Below are positions 27,026 through 36,629 of a stretch of 64,000 nt of DNA, in pieces. A program made the position numbers and the translations under genes. The stretch comes from Rhodospirillaceae bacterium (lineage in GTDB: Bacteria > Pseudomonadota > Alphaproteobacteria > Rhodospirillales > Rhodospirillaceae). The DNA lies in NCBI GenBank assembly GCA_947476695.1, contig CANJRD010000006.1, positions 1-64,000 on the forward strand. The letters run 5' to 3'. Under the pieces are notes generated by a model that ran no database searches, was not told the origin of the DNA, and was given only the letters and a program-made list of their open reading frames with translations. Numbering within the stretch: position 1 is the stretch's first letter; each line of letters opens with the position of its first letter.

Positions 27026-28926
27026 TGGCCCACGTCTCAAATCTCATCAGCAGCGATATCGAGGCCTATCTTGCCTCGCACCAGCACAAGAGCCTGCTGC
27101 GCTTTCTGACCTGCGGCTCCGTCGACGACGGCAAGAGCACGCTGATCGGGCGTCTTCTGTACGATTCCAAGATGGTGTTCGAGGACCAGCTCGCGGCGCT
27201 GGAAAAGGATTCCAAAAAAGTCGGCACCCAAGGTGGCGAAATCGATTTCGCGCTTCTGGTCGACGGTCTCGCCGCCGAGCGCGAGCAGGGCATCACCATC
27301 GACGTCGCGTATCGCTTCTTCTCGACCGACAAGCGCAAGTTCATCGTCGCCGATACCCCGGGCCACGAGCAGTACACCCGCAACATGGTCACCGGCGCGT
27401 CGACCGCCGACCTCGCGATCATCCTGATCGATGCGCGCAAGGGCGTGCTGACCCAGACGCGGCGTCACAGCTTCCTGGTGTCGCTGCTCGGCATCCGGCA
27501 TGCCGTGCTCGCGGTCAACAAGATGGACCTTGTGGGTTGGTCGCAGGAAGTGTTCGACAACATCGTTGCCGACTACCGCGCCTTCGCCAGCCAGATCGAT
27601 CTGAAGGACATCACCGCCATCCCGATTTCGGGTCTGCAAGGCGACAACATCACCAGCCGTAGCACCAACGCGCCTTGGTACACCGGCCCGGTCCTGATGG
27701 AGCACCTCGAGACCGTCGAGATCGACGAAGACCGTCTGCGCGGTCAGGCATTCCGCATGCCGGTGCAGTGGGTCAATCGTCCGGATCTCGATTTCCGCGG
27801 GTTCGCCGGTACCATCACCTCGGGTTCCGTCGCCGCGGGCCAGCAGATCCGCGCGCTGCCCTCGGGCCGCACCTCGACCGTTACCCGCATCGTCACGCAT
27901 GACGGCGATCTGAAGACCGCCGTCGCCGGCCAAGCCGTCACCCTGACGCTCGCTGATGAGATCGACATCTCGCGTGGCGACGTGATCGCGGTCGCCGACC
28001 AGCCGCCGGAAGTGGCCGATCAGTTCGAGGTCAATCTGGTGTGGATGGCGGGCGAAGCCATGCTGCCGGGCCGTTCCTATTGGCTCAAGCTCGGCACCAA
28101 GACGGTCAGCGCCCAAGTCACGCATATCAAGCACAAGATCAACGTCAACACGCTGGAACACACAGCCGCCAAGACGCTCGAACTGAACGAGATTGCGGTC
28201 TGCAACGTGTCCACCGATCAGCCGGTGGTGTTTACGCCGTATGCGCAGGACAAGGACCTGGGCGGCTTCATCCTGATCGACCGCATGACTAATGCCACGG
28301 TCGCGGCGGGCATGGTGCACTTCGCGCTGCGCCGTTCGCATAACATCCATTGGCAGGCGCTGGACGTCAGCCGCGATGTGCGCGCGTCGTCCAAGGGTCA
28401 AAAGGCCGCGGTGCTGTGGTTCACCGGCCTGTCCGGTTCGGGCAAGTCGACCATCGCCAACATCCTCGAAAAGAAATTGGTGGCCGGCGGCCGCCACACC
28501 TACCTGCTCGACGGCGACAACGTTCGTCACGGGCTCAATCGCGATCTCGGCTTCACCGATGCCGACCGGGTCGAGAACATCCGCCGCGTCGGCGAAGTGG
28601 CGAAGTTGATGGCCGACGCCGGATTGATCGTCATCGTCTCGTTCATCTCGCCGTTCAAGGCCGAGCGCGACATGGCGCGGCGCTTGATGCCCGAGGGCGA
28701 GTTCATCGAGATCTTCGTCGATACGCCGCTCGACGTGGCGGAATCGCGCGACGTGAAGGGCCTCTACAAGAAAGCCCGCGCCGGGCAGCTCAAGCACTTC
28801 ACGGGCGTCGACAGCCCCTATGAAGCGCCGGAGAACCCGGAAATCCACATCCGCAACGCCAGCGGCAGCGCCGAAGCGGCCGCGGACGAGGTGCTCGACC
28901 TGCTGCGGGCGCGTCGGATCATCTGA
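27025..28926 (+). CDS. cysNC: Bifunctional sulfate adenylyltransferase subunit 1/adenylylsulfate kinase
   Basis: 633 residues, a CysN-CysC (NodQ-type) fusion. The N-terminal GTPase domain has the G1 loop [25 protein letters not shown] and NKMDL. It is followed by EF-Tu-like beta-barrels to about residue 440. The C-terminal APS kinase starts near 455 with the P-loop [25 protein letters not shown] and the lid [11 protein letters not shown]. The enzyme couples GTP hydrolysis to APS formation and then phosphorylates APS to PAPS. The adjacent glycan genes raise the possibility of sulfated sugars, but no sulfotransferase is in the window. Confidence 0.97.
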   Translation: MAHVSNLISSDIEAYLASHQHKSLLRFLTCGSVDDGKSTLIGRLLYDSKMVFEDQLAALEKDSKKVGTQGGEIDFALLVDGLAAEREQGITIDVAYRFFSTDKRKFIVADTPGHEQYTRNMVTGASTADLAIILIDARKGVLTQTRRHSFLVSLLGIRHAVLAVNKMDLVGWSQEVFDNIVADYRAFASQIDLKDITAIPISGLQGDNITSRSTNAPWYTGPVLMEHLETVEIDEDRLRGQAFRMPVQWVNRPDLDFRGFAGTITSGSVAAGQQIRALPSGRTSTVTRIVTHDGDLKTAVAGQAVTLTLADEIDISRGDVIAVADQPPEVADQFEVNLVWMAGEAMLPGRSYWLKLGTKTVSAQVTHIKHKINVNTLEHTAAKTLELNEIAVCNVSTDQPVVFTPYAQDKDLGGFILIDRMTNATVAAGMVHFALRRSHNIHWQALDVSRDVRASSKGQKAAVLWFTGLSGSGKSTIANILEKKLVAGGRHTYLLDGDNVRHGLNRDLGFTDADRVENIRRVGEVAKLMADAGLIVIVSFISPFKAERDMARRLMPEGEFIEIFVDTPLDVAESRDVKGLYKKARAGQLKHFTGVDSPYEAPENPEIHIRNASGSAEAAADEVLDLLRARRII

Positions 28927-28962
28927 GGCTGGCGGACGTCGAGACGTTCGCCGCGCCCATGA

Positions 28963-30081
28963 TCAGTTGTTCTGAAGCGGCTGGCCGCTGGTGAAGAGAA
29001 CGGTCCAGGCGCGGTCACCGCCGAAGCGGATGCCGCTGAACTGGCTGGGCTTTTCGTCCCACGTGCTGTTGTACAGGCGGCGGCCCTTGTAGGCCCACTG
29101 CAGCGTGCCGTCCTTCTCGTTCTTGACGATGGTCCAGTTGCCCGCCGGCTTGTCGTCCGGCTTGGCGATCAGGGCGACCCATTGCTTGCCCCAGCAGGTC
29201 GCCATGTCGCACTCGTTGCTGTTGAGGTTGCGGTTGCCCAGGCCGGCACGGCTTCCGGGACCGTGCACATAGACGGTCATGCCACGACCATCGGCGTACA
29301 GATCGCCGGCGAGGGAGGGGCGCACCTGCAGCCAGCTCGGGTGTGCCGGCGGCGGTTCGAGCATCGCGGCCCGCCAGGCTTCACCCGCGCCTTCGCCGGC
29401 TGTCTCGCCCCGGTTCACGTCCAACACGCTCCGATACAGCGGCTTGCCCTTGTAGGCCCATTGGGTGGTGCTGTCGTCGCGCAGGACGACGCTGAAGTCG
29501 TCATGCGGATTGGCGAGCGCCGGGGCTTTCAGCGGCGGCCATTTCTCCGCGCAGGCGTCGTTGCACTTCGACTTTCCGGCCGGGTCGGAGTTGAACGTGT
29601 AGAGCGTCAGGCCCTTCTCGTCGGCGAGCACATCGCCCACCGCCGTCACCTGCTGGCCGATGCCGGGCGGCTTCCAGATCGGCTGGAAGGCGGTGTGCCA
29701 TTGCAGGTTCTCGTTGTCGCCGAAGGTCGTCCCGGGCGCGCCGTCGATGGCATAGGCGTACAGCGGCTTGCCCTTGTAGGCCCACTGCCGGCTGTTGTCG
29801 TCGCGGGTGATGACGGTCCACGGGCCGAAGGGCTTGGCGTCGGCGGGGGCCGCGAGCGGTGGCCACTGCTTCGCACAGTTGCCAAGACAGGCGGACTTAC
29901 CCGGCGCGGCATCGTCGCCGTCGAAGAAGTACAGCGACATGCCCTTGGCATCGGAGAAGGTCCAGCCGTCGCCATGGGTGACGACCTTCACCTCGGCCGG
30001 CGCCGTGGGCGCCTCCGTGGCGGCCTGCGCGGCAGCGCTGAAGCCTGTCAGCGCGGCCAGACCGATGATCAGGTTCCGCAT
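28963..30081 (-). CDS. Secreted-repeat (Lipoprotein_15-type) protein, copy 2
   Basis: 372 residues. The start at 30081 gives a signal peptide (MRNLIIGLAALTGFSAAAQA); it begins only 4 bases after the DUF1552 stop. Three PF03640-type repeats are seen: GMSLYFFDGDD, GLTLYTFNSDP and GMTVYVHGPGS, each ending in a QWAYKG(K/R)-LY strand. All three carry a Cys pair (CLGNC, CNDAC, CDMATC). In the copy at 7823 the third pair is missing. The protein should be periplasmic or surface exposed; its function is unknown. Confidence 0.83.
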   Translation of the reverse strand: MRNLIIGLAALTGFSAAAQAATEAPTAPAEVKVVTHGDGWTFSDAKGMSLYFFDGDDAAPGKSACLGNCAKQWPPLAAPADAKPFGPWTVITRDDNSRQWAYKGKPLYAYAIDGAPGTTFGDNENLQWHTAFQPIWKPPGIGQQVTAVGDVLADEKGLTLYTFNSDPAGKSKCNDACAEKWPPLKAPALANPHDDFSVVLRDDSTTQWAYKGKPLYRSVLDVNRGETAGEGAGEAWRAAMLEPPPAHPSWLQVRPSLAGDLYADGRGMTVYVHGPGSRAGLGNRNLNSNECDMATCWGKQWVALIAKPDDKPAGNWTIVKNEKDGTLQWAYKGRRLYNSTWDEKPSQFSGIRFGGDRAWTVLFTSGQPLQNN

Positions 30082-30085
30082 GGGT

Positions 30086-31456
30086 CTACGCCATGACCTC
30101 GCTAATGGACTTCGAGGTATGGAGCGACTGCGTGCCCCAGGCATCGATCGGCAGGCCCATGATCTGCATCGCCGTCAGGCCGACGCGCGTGATGGGATCG
30201 CCTTTGCCCATGACATGCATGTTGGGCTTCGCCTTACCGCCGGCCTTGCCGACGAACATGATCGGCACGCCGTCCAGCGAGTGAATGCGGGCGTTGCTGC
30301 TTTCCGAGTAGGCGAAGATCAGCGAGTTGTCGAGCAGCGTGCCGTCGCCTTCCTTGATGCTGGCGAAGGCCGAGATGTATTCCGCCAGCGCTTCCATCGC
30401 CTGCTGACCGAACCAATAGGTCTCCGGCTGATAGCCCAAATGGCTGTTCGCCGGTTCCTCGTGGGTGAGGTTGTGGTGATTGAAGCTCTCGCCGGCGCGA
30501 TGCAGATGCGAGTGGTGGTCGCTATAGACCATATTGATGATCTTGGTCTGATTGCAGGCTGCGGCCATGGCCAGCATCTTGGCCATGATGCCGTGGGTCG
30601 CGCGCACGACTTCGACTTCCATGCCGTTGTTCTTGATGTCCGGCTCCGCGCCCGGACGGCCCGGCACGCGGCAAGCTTCGTTCGCGGGCGGCTTCTCGAG
30701 TTGCAGGGCCAGTTGCTTCTCGAGTTGGCGCACGGATGTGAAGTATTCGTCCAAGCGCGCGGTGTCGGCCGCGCCCAGCGTGCCGATGAACTGCTTGCTC
30801 TGCTCGCTGACCACCGACAGGGCGCTGTTGCGCAGCATCACCGAAGGGTCCGGCTTGAAGTCGGCCTTGTTGGGATCGACGAAATCCGGCCCGAACAGGC
30901 GCGCGTAAAGGGCCACGGGCGAGATTTCGGCGGCGCTCAGGCTCGTGGTGCTGCGGGCGGTGTAGTTTTCGCCCGGCTGGTTGCAGGCGTTGCAATCGAT
31001 GGTCTGGAAGCGCGTCCCGGCGCTGATCCGGTCGGCGATCATCAGATCGAGCGTGGTGCTCGGGATCTCGGTGATCGTCGCCGGCGCCGTGCCGGTGGCG
31101 ATGCCGACCCAGCCGGTGATGTGCGTGTAGTTCGAGCGGCCGTCGAGCGGCATGTTGAAGCCGCTGAAGTACGAGATGTCCTTTGCCCAGGGCTTCAGGG
31201 CCTTGGCCTGATCGAGGAACTCGATGCCCGGGGCGGTGGTGGCCTTTTCGGTAACGCCATAGCCCGGCGTATGCCCCAGACCCCAGAACCAGGTTCCGAA
31301 GCGCACCGGCAACGGCGCGCCCGTGGCAGCCTCGGCTTTGCCGGTGCTGTCGAGGAAGATGTCCAGGAACGGCAGCGCCACAGAGGCGCTCAGGCCACCC
31401 AGGGTGCCACGCAGGATGCCGCGGCGGCTTGGCTTACGCGGCAAAAGCACGCTCAT
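30086..31456 (-). CDS. Tat-exported DUF1552 protein, copy 2
   Basis: 456 residues of the DUF1552 (HXXSHH) family. The leader has RKPSRRGILRGTLGGLSASV, a twin-arginine-like start. The body matches the copy at 6438 closely: GAPLPVRFGTWFWGLG, NMPLDGRSNYTH, EISPVALYARLFGPDFVDPNKADFKPDP (core ISPVALYARL-GP-FVDPNKADFKPDP), VYSDHHSHLHRAGESFNHHNLTHEE and TLLDNSLIFAYSE. The region at the family signature has more His residues (DHHSHLH, NHH) than copy 1, so a metal site is plausible. Its start overlaps the upstream stop by 4 bases. Confidence 0.88.
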   Translation of the reverse strand: MSVLLPRKPSRRGILRGTLGGLSASVALPFLDIFLDSTGKAEAATGAPLPVRFGTWFWGLGHTPGYGVTEKATTAPGIEFLDQAKALKPWAKDISYFSGFNMPLDGRSNYTHITGWVGIATGTAPATITEIPSTTLDLMIADRISAGTRFQTIDCNACNQPGENYTARSTTSLSAAEISPVALYARLFGPDFVDPNKADFKPDPSVMLRNSALSVVSEQSKQFIGTLGAADTARLDEYFTSVRQLEKQLALQLEKPPANEACRVPGRPGAEPDIKNNGMEVEVVRATHGIMAKMLAMAAACNQTKIINMVYSDHHSHLHRAGESFNHHNLTHEEPANSHLGYQPETYWFGQQAMEALAEYISAFASIKEGDGTLLDNSLIFAYSESSNARIHSLDGVPIMFVGKAGGKAKPNMHVMGKGDPITRVGLTAMQIMGLPIDAWGTQSLHTSKSISEVMA

Positions 31457-33126
31457 GACTTGGACTCCTCTTTCGATCCCGGCGCCGCTGAGGCGGACGT
31501 AGGAGTGGCAGCTTTGGATTTGGGCGCCGAGACGGCCAGGAAAGCATCGCTCAATGCGATGCGCTTCATCAGGTCTGGAATGCGATAGCCGTCGCCGACG
31601 AAACTCTCGCCGAAGTACTTCACCAGATCCTTGTCGCCGGAGGCGCCCGGCGCGCGGCCGGTGGCATAGGCATACATGCGCGACACCACACAGGTTGGGA
31701 CCGCCGGGTTGTCGTGCAAGGCTTTGCCGAGGCCAATGGCGTCCTGATAGGCCACGCCGTCGAGATCGCCGCTGGTGTCGATCGGCGCGTTGTTCTCGGT
31801 CTGACGCAGCTGACCCACGCCGTCGATCTTCTCCAGCGCCAGCCCGATCGGGTCGGTGATCTTGTGGCAGCCGGCGCAGGTTGGATTGGCACGATGCTCG
31901 GCGAGCTTTTCGCGCGTCGTCTTGTTGGTGCCGTCGGACGCGTTGAACTGCGAGAAGTCGACGTTACCCGGCGGATCGGGGACCTTTTGGCACAACAGGG
32001 CCTCGCGGATCGCCTTGCCGCGAATGGTCGGCGAGCTGCGGCCCGGATGGGAGTACTGCGCCGCGAAAGCGATCTGCGTGACGATGCCCGAGCGCGGATC
32101 GTCCGCGGGGAATTCATACGGCGCCCAGCCGCCGTCCGGACGGGGCACGGGCACTTGATAGACCCGGCCCAGAGGGCCGCTGATGTAGGTCTTGCGCGTC
32201 GTGAACAGGTCGCGATAGTCGCCGCGCTCGGTCAGCAGCAGGTTCGAGATCGTGCGCAAGGCCTGTTCTTTGGCATCGTGCGCCACGGCCAGACTGAACG
32301 TCGGATAGATGATCGTGTCTTTCTCGATCGCCTCGAATTCATCGAGGCCGAGCATGTCGCCGAAGAATGCGCGCACGCCGGACTCAAGCCGGGGCGAGGC
32401 GACCAGGCGCTCGACCTGCTTTTTCACACCGGCTTTGGTGTTCAGCTCACCCTTTTCGGCGGCGGTCAGAAGCGCGTCATCCGGGGTCGAGTTCCACAAC
32501 AGGAAGCTCAAGCGCGCGGCCTTGGCGTAGGCGTTCAGCTGCGGGATGCCGTTCTTGTCGTTCTCGACCGTATCGATGACGTAGAGGAACGACGGCGAGA
32601 CCAGCAGGCTCGCCAGCCCGACACTCATGCCGCGATAGAAATCGTTGAACGTCGTCGCCGCCTTGTTGGCGAGATCGACAGTCACCTGAATCTGCTCCGG
32701 CGGCAGCGGATGACGCAGCAGCATCCGGCCGGTCTTGGCGAAGAACTGCTTGGCGCAGGCATCGTCGGCCTTGGTCGCGTCAGCCGGTGCGCAAGGGATC
32801 AGCACATCGCGGTTCGTGGGGCTCACGATTTGGTCGGCGATGGCGCGCGCCATGCGCTCGAACTGTTCGACGCCGGTCGGGGTGATCTTCGCATCCCAGG
32901 CGCCGGTGCTCGACAGGCCGTTGTTGCGCAGCAGCGGATCGAACCGGCCGACGACGACGATATTGCTGCCGAACAGGTCGGCGATCACGTTGCGGTATTG
33001 CGCTTCCGTCACACGGCGCACGGCCGGGCCGGCGGCTTCGACCTTGGGTTCGCTTTTGCCGCAGGCCGACAGCGCCAACGCGGCGGCGAGGCAGACGGCA
33101 GTTGTACGCAAGAAACCGAGCTTCAT
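31453..33126 (-). CDS. CxxCH lipoprotein with PSD/PSCyt domains (DUF1587/1592/1588/1585), copy 2
   Basis: 557 residues. The ATG at 33126 is preferred over an in-frame TTG at 33141: GGTGAG lies 8 bases upstream and the leader starts directly, with lipobox LSAC (Cys22). Domains run in the same order as in the protein at 4786: VRRVTEAQYRNVIADLFGS, LSFLLWNSTPDDALL, SSPTIRGKAIREALLC, CAGCH at 417-421 followed by DPIGLALEKIDG, and CVVSRMYAYATGR. The first codon is 4 bases after the stop of the six-cysteine gene, and the last overlaps the DUF1552 start, so the four genes form one tight operon. A c-type heme at CAGCH is possible. Confidence 0.87.
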   Translation of the reverse strand: MKLGFLRTTAVCLAAALALSACGKSEPKVEAAGPAVRRVTEAQYRNVIADLFGSNIVVVGRFDPLLRNNGLSSTGAWDAKITPTGVEQFERMARAIADQIVSPTNRDVLIPCAPADATKADDACAKQFFAKTGRMLLRHPLPPEQIQVTVDLANKAATTFNDFYRGMSVGLASLLVSPSFLYVIDTVENDKNGIPQLNAYAKAARLSFLLWNSTPDDALLTAAEKGELNTKAGVKKQVERLVASPRLESGVRAFFGDMLGLDEFEAIEKDTIIYPTFSLAVAHDAKEQALRTISNLLLTERGDYRDLFTTRKTYISGPLGRVYQVPVPRPDGGWAPYEFPADDPRSGIVTQIAFAAQYSHPGRSSPTIRGKAIREALLCQKVPDPPGNVDFSQFNASDGTNKTTREKLAEHRANPTCAGCHKITDPIGLALEKIDGVGQLRQTENNAPIDTSGDLDGVAYQDAIGLGKALHDNPAVPTCVVSRMYAYATGRAPGASGDKDLVKYFGESFVGDGYRIPDLMKRIALSDAFLAVSAPKSKAATPTSASAAPGSKEESKS

Positions 33127-33130
33127 CGCT

Positions 33131-34384
33131 TTACTCACCAATACCCAGGGCCGTCAGCACGCGCTTGATCGGGCCCGCGTCGGCCTGTTTGGTCGCCGCC
33201 GCATCCGGATGGATCGCGAAGGCGGCCACGGCGTCGAAATTGTAGGCCGCGGACAATGCGGTGCATTCGCCGGTCTTGGGGTCGGGATAACCGTCCGCCA
33301 ACTGATGCGCGGCGACATAGAGCGACGGGCAATTCGATTGCGCCGAGTACGACACCACGCCGAGGCCGGTGATGTAATACATCAGCTGATCGACGTCGTA
33401 GTACGCCGCCGCCATGCCCTTTGCGCTCTTGCCATCCGGCGAGATTTTCAGGCGCAGCTTCAGATCGCGGTATTTCTGATCCATCCAGGTGTAGTTGCCA
33501 TAGAACGGCAGCGTCATGTCGGCGGCTTGGGTTTCCAGTACGCCGTCGACGATCTTGCCCTTCGCCGGCGCGCCATAGGGCGACTTGCCCTCGCGCGTCT
33601 CGATGCGATAGCTCGCGAACGGCGTGAAGTCGCCCTGCGCGTTGAGCGCATACTGATCGACGGCGTGATACCAATTCACAGTCACATCGGGATCGTTGCG
33701 CGGATCGTCAACGCCCGTGACTTCGATGATGTTGATGCCGAAGCCGGTGGTCTTGCGGTTGACGTTGGCGTTGTCCTGATACTGGCCATAGAAGTGCCAG
33801 CCATAGGTGCAGCCGAGCAGCCGGTACATTTGGTTGTCGACAGCCGGCGTGCCGTCAACGCCGGTGAACTTCTGGTGCTGGCAGGACTTCGGCGTGGTTT
33901 TGCCGTCGGTCGTGCCGTCCATGTTCATCCCGAACGAGGTCGCGCCTTCGACGATCTTGTGCGGCGGATCGACCACCACGGTCGGATTGAGACAGACATT
34001 TTCCTTGTTCGGGCCGCGATTGGTCGCGATCCCGAAGCGCTCGGAAAAGCCGCGCTTGCCATTGTCGGTCAGACGCGCGCGGTCTTGCTTCGGCAGTCCA
34101 CGCCACCACAGTTCGTCGTTACCGGTCGCGAAGCCTTCGGGGCATTCGTCGCCGAACTGTGTTTCGACGATCGCCGTGTCCCAGGTCGTGATGACAAAGC
34201 CGAGCGTCTTCGAAGGTTTCTCCGCGGATTGCGTGGGCCCGCAGACGGCGAGCAACAGCGCGGCGGTCACAACCGCGCGCGCGAAAATCCGGGAACCTGA
34301 ACTCAAATCCGAACGGGCCAAATAACGTGCTCCCGAGTTGCAGCGCAGCGTGAGAATGATCCCAAGCTTGGTGGTCAAACGCAT
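33131..34384 (-). CDS. Secreted six-cysteine protein of unknown function (copy 2)
   Basis: A paralogue of the protein at 469, with no recognised domain. Conserved cysteines occur in DEC, NVC, KSC, GCTYGW, SNC and GEC, together with LWWRGLPKQDRARLTDNG, EVTGVDDPRN and LADGYPDPKTGEC. The start is uncertain. The ATG at 34384 puts about 25 residues before the hydrophobic leader (FARAVVTAALLLAVCG); an in-frame TTG at 34306 would begin right before it and give a normal signal peptide ending TQSA. It is the first gene of the four-gene minus-strand cassette. No TATAC palindrome is seen upstream. Confidence 0.72.
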   Translation of the reverse strand: MRLTTKLGIILTLRCNSGARYLARSDLSSGSRIFARAVVTAALLLAVCGPTQSAEKPSKTLGFVITTWDTAIVETQFGDECPEGFATGNDELWWRGLPKQDRARLTDNGKRGFSERFGIATNRGPNKENVCLNPTVVVDPPHKIVEGATSFGMNMDGTTDGKTTPKSCQHQKFTGVDGTPAVDNQMYRLLGCTYGWHFYGQYQDNANVNRKTTGFGINIIEVTGVDDPRNDPDVTVNWYHAVDQYALNAQGDFTPFASYRIETREGKSPYGAPAKGKIVDGVLETQAADMTLPFYGNYTWMDQKYRDLKLRLKISPDGKSAKGMAAAYYDVDQLMYYITGLGVVSYSAQSNCPSLYVAAHQLADGYPDPKTGECTALSAAYNFDAVAAFAIHPDAAATKQADAGPIKRVLTALGIGE

Positions 34385-34699
34385 GATACCGCACGACAAA
34401 ATGCCGTAAAATACCAACCCCCCAGCGGGCTCCAACACGAGCCTCTACTTCGCACTGGGTCCACGCAATGGTCAAATTTCCCATAGGGAGATGCGTCCGT
34501 CCACCGTTGCGCGCGCTTTCACCCGACTGGCGCCAGACCCCTGCGACCCTCCGCGAGGTCGGGCCGACTCGCGCCTCCGAGTCTCTCCGTGGACAAATTC
34601 GGGTCATGCCGCGCGTCGCGTTGACACTCTCGCCGGGGTGGCGTCTGTTCTCGCCGCCGCCTCCGCGACCTTCGTTCCGCAGCCATTGGATTCCGCGTC
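34385..34699. other. Divergent intergenic region without a gene
   Basis: This gap separates the minus-strand cassette from the binding-protein gene. A perfect -35 hexamer TTGACA lies at 34621-34626, with only a weak -10 (TCTGTT, 34644-34649). A small hairpin GACTCG/CGAGTC sits at 34566-34583. Otherwise I see nothing. Confidence 0.4.
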
Positions 34700-35629
34700 A
34701 TGAAACTCGCCATCCCGGACGTCATCTCGCCTTCTTATTTCCCTGCCGCCGCCGCCATCGAACTTGGGTTCTTCAAGCAGGAAGGGCTCGACGTCACGCT
34801 CGAACACATCCGTCCCGTCACCAACACCTGGGAAGCGCTGCGCGATGGTCAAATCGAGTTCGTCGGCGCATCGGCGCATGCGGCGCTGTCGGCCTTTCCG
34901 GAATGGAAGGGCGTGAAGCTTCTCTGCGCGCAAGGGCAGGGGATGTACTGGTTCCTGGTGATGCGCAGCGATATCGGCGCGAAGCAGAACGACCTGAGCT
35001 GCGTGAAGGGCCGCAAGATCGGTGCCGCACCCTGGATCGACCTGGGCCTGCGCCGCCTGTTGCAGGAAGCCGGCATCGACACCCAGCGCGATAACGTCGA
35101 CATCGTGCCGATCCCGCCCGATCCGACTGCGAAGGTGTCTTACAACTTCGGCGTCATCGCGGCGAAGGCGCTGGAAGACGGCAAGCTCGACGGCTTCTGG
35201 GCCAACGGCATGGGCTGCGAAGTGGCCGTGCGCAAGGGCGTGGGCGTGAAGGTGCTCGACATTCGTCGCGGCGACGGCCCTCCGGGCTGCTTCGACTACA
35301 CGTTCTCCAGCATCGCCACGACCGAGAAGATCGTGAAGGAGCAGCCCGACGTGGCGGCCGCCGCGATCCGCGCCATCGTCAACACGCATAAGGCCTTCAA
35401 GGCCGATCCGAACATCGCCACCAAAGTCGGCGAGAAGCTGTTCCCGCCCGAGGAAGCCGCGATGATCGCCGAGCTGATCCGCCGCGACCTGCCGATCTAC
35501 GACGCGTCGATCTCTGAAAAGGCCATCGCCGGTGTGAACAAGTTCTCCCGCGAAATGGGCATACTGAAAGAGGATGGCGCGTACGACCAAATCGTCGCCA
35601 CGCAGTTCAGCAACCTCTGGAAAGGCTGA
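34700..35629 (+). CDS. NMT1/THI5-like substrate-binding protein without signal peptide
   Basis: 309 residues of the SsuA/THI5/NMT1 periplasmic-binding fold. The N-terminal lobe starts KLAIPDVISPSYFPAAAAIELGFFKQEGLDV, with the family marks A-x-x-x-G-F-F-x-x-E-G-L-D-V; later parts are GQIEFVGASAHAALSAFP and LSCVKGRKIGAAPW. The protein begins at the first beta-strand with no leader, and an in-frame TGA at 34622-34624 excludes a longer N-terminus from a nearby start. No ABC permease or ATPase is adjacent. Either it works in the cytoplasm, as Thi5-type enzymes do, or another start has been lost. It overlaps or abuts the deacetylase-like gene, suggesting a shared pathway. Confidence 0.8.
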   Translation: MKLAIPDVISPSYFPAAAAIELGFFKQEGLDVTLEHIRPVTNTWEALRDGQIEFVGASAHAALSAFPEWKGVKLLCAQGQGMYWFLVMRSDIGAKQNDLSCVKGRKIGAAPWIDLGLRRLLQEAGIDTQRDNVDIVPIPPDPTAKVSYNFGVIAAKALEDGKLDGFWANGMGCEVAVRKGVGVKVLDIRRGDGPPGCFDYTFSSIATTEKIVKEQPDVAAAAIRAIVNTHKAFKADPNIATKVGEKLFPPEEAAMIAELIRRDLPIYDASISEKAIAGVNKFSREMGILKEDGAYDQIVATQFSNLWKG

Positions 35630-35636
35630 GAAGGGC

Positions 35637-36548
35637 GTGAAGTCCGATCTCGCGCTTTACGACTATTGGCCTTACGCCAATCGGCCGAAAATCGTGTGGC
35701 CGAACGGCGCGCGCGTGGCGTTCTGGATCGCGCCGAATATCGAGTTCTACGAGATCGACCCGCCCAACAACCCGGATCGCGCGCCCTGGGCGCGTCCCAA
35801 CCCGGACGTCGGGCCGGTGTCGAGCCGCGATCACGGCAACCGCGTCGCGCAATGGCGCCTGATGGAGGTGATGGATCGCTACAAGGTGCGCGGCTCAGTC
35901 TCGCTGAGCGCCGCGGTCTGCGACCATCATCCCGAGATCATCAAGGAATGCGTGGCGCGGAACTGGGAGTTCTTCTCGCACGGTATTTACAACACGCGTT
36001 ACTCCTACGGCATGAGCCGCGATCAGGAGAAGGCGATGCTTCAGGACTCGATGGACACGATCCTGAAAGCCACCGGCCAGCGCATCGCCGGCTATCTCAC
36101 CCCGGCGCTGACGCATACCGAGAACACGATGGAACTGCTGGCGGAGCTGGGCTTCACCTACACCTGCGATCTGTTCCAGGACGATCAGCCGCATCCGCTG
36201 AAGGTCAAGGCGGGTAAGCTGATCTCGATGCCATATACGATGAGCATCAACGACATCTTCTGCTTCAACAGCTTCCTGGTCACGCCACGGCGCTATTGCC
36301 AGATGATCAAGGACGAGTTCGATCAGCTGTACGAAGAAGGCGAGAAATCCGGCACGGTGATGTGCATCCCGCTGCACGCGTTCCTGATCGGGCAGGGGCA
36401 TCGCTTGGCGGCGTTCGAGGAAGCGCTAGCGTACATCACCTCGAATCCCGGCGTGTGGGTGGCGACCGCTCGCGAGATCGCGGAGTACTACAACGCCAAC
36501 TACTACGATGCCTGCGTCGCCGACATCGCCGCGCGGAAGAACGGCTGA
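35637..36548 (+). CDS. Polysaccharide deacetylase-family protein (PuuE/allantoinase-like)
   Basis: 303 residues from the preferred GTG at 35637; an ATG at 35574 would overlap the upstream gene by 56 bases and add a non-conserved tail. The NodB-like fold is shown by RVAFWIAPNIEFYEID, VRGSVSLSAAVCDHHPEII, WEFFSHGIYNTRYSYGM with the H-G-x-x-N pattern, IAGYLTPALTHTENTMELLAELGF and VMCIPLHAFLIGQGHRL. PuuE-type members act on allantoin-like ureides or other small amides rather than polysaccharides, and the NIEF motif in place of TFDD fits that branch. The substrate is unknown. Confidence 0.8.
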   Translation: MKSDLALYDYWPYANRPKIVWPNGARVAFWIAPNIEFYEIDPPNNPDRAPWARPNPDVGPVSSRDHGNRVAQWRLMEVMDRYKVRGSVSLSAAVCDHHPEIIKECVARNWEFFSHGIYNTRYSYGMSRDQEKAMLQDSMDTILKATGQRIAGYLTPALTHTENTMELLAELGFTYTCDLFQDDQPHPLKVKAGKLISMPYTMSINDIFCFNSFLVTPRRYCQMIKDEFDQLYEEGEKSGTVMCIPLHAFLIGQGHRLAAFEEALAYITSNPGVWVATAREIAEYYNANYYDACVADIAARKNG

Positions 36549-36572
36549 ACCGTCCCGTGACGGCTGCAAAGA

Positions 36573-36609
36573 AAAGGGCCGTTCACCAGTTGGCGAACGG
36601 CCCTTTATT
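36573..36609. terminator. Bidirectional terminator
   Basis: A perfect 12-base-pair stem AAAGGGCCGTTC/GAACGGCCCTTT (36573-36584 with 36595-36606). A/T residues on both sides suit the convergent genes ending at 36548 and 36630. Confidence 0.85.
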
Positions 36610-36629
36610 CTACGTCGTGAGTGTCGTCG

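Noticed and set aside
27037-28848. 603-codon open frame antisense to cysNC
   Set aside because: It mirrors the coding frame of a clear cysNC gene; the translation has no domain and is Arg/His/Asp rich, as antisense frames in GC-rich genes are.
34385-34699. TATAC operator upstream of the second cassette
   Set aside because: I read the divergent gap for GTATAC-like palindromes and found none; copy 2 may be controlled differently.
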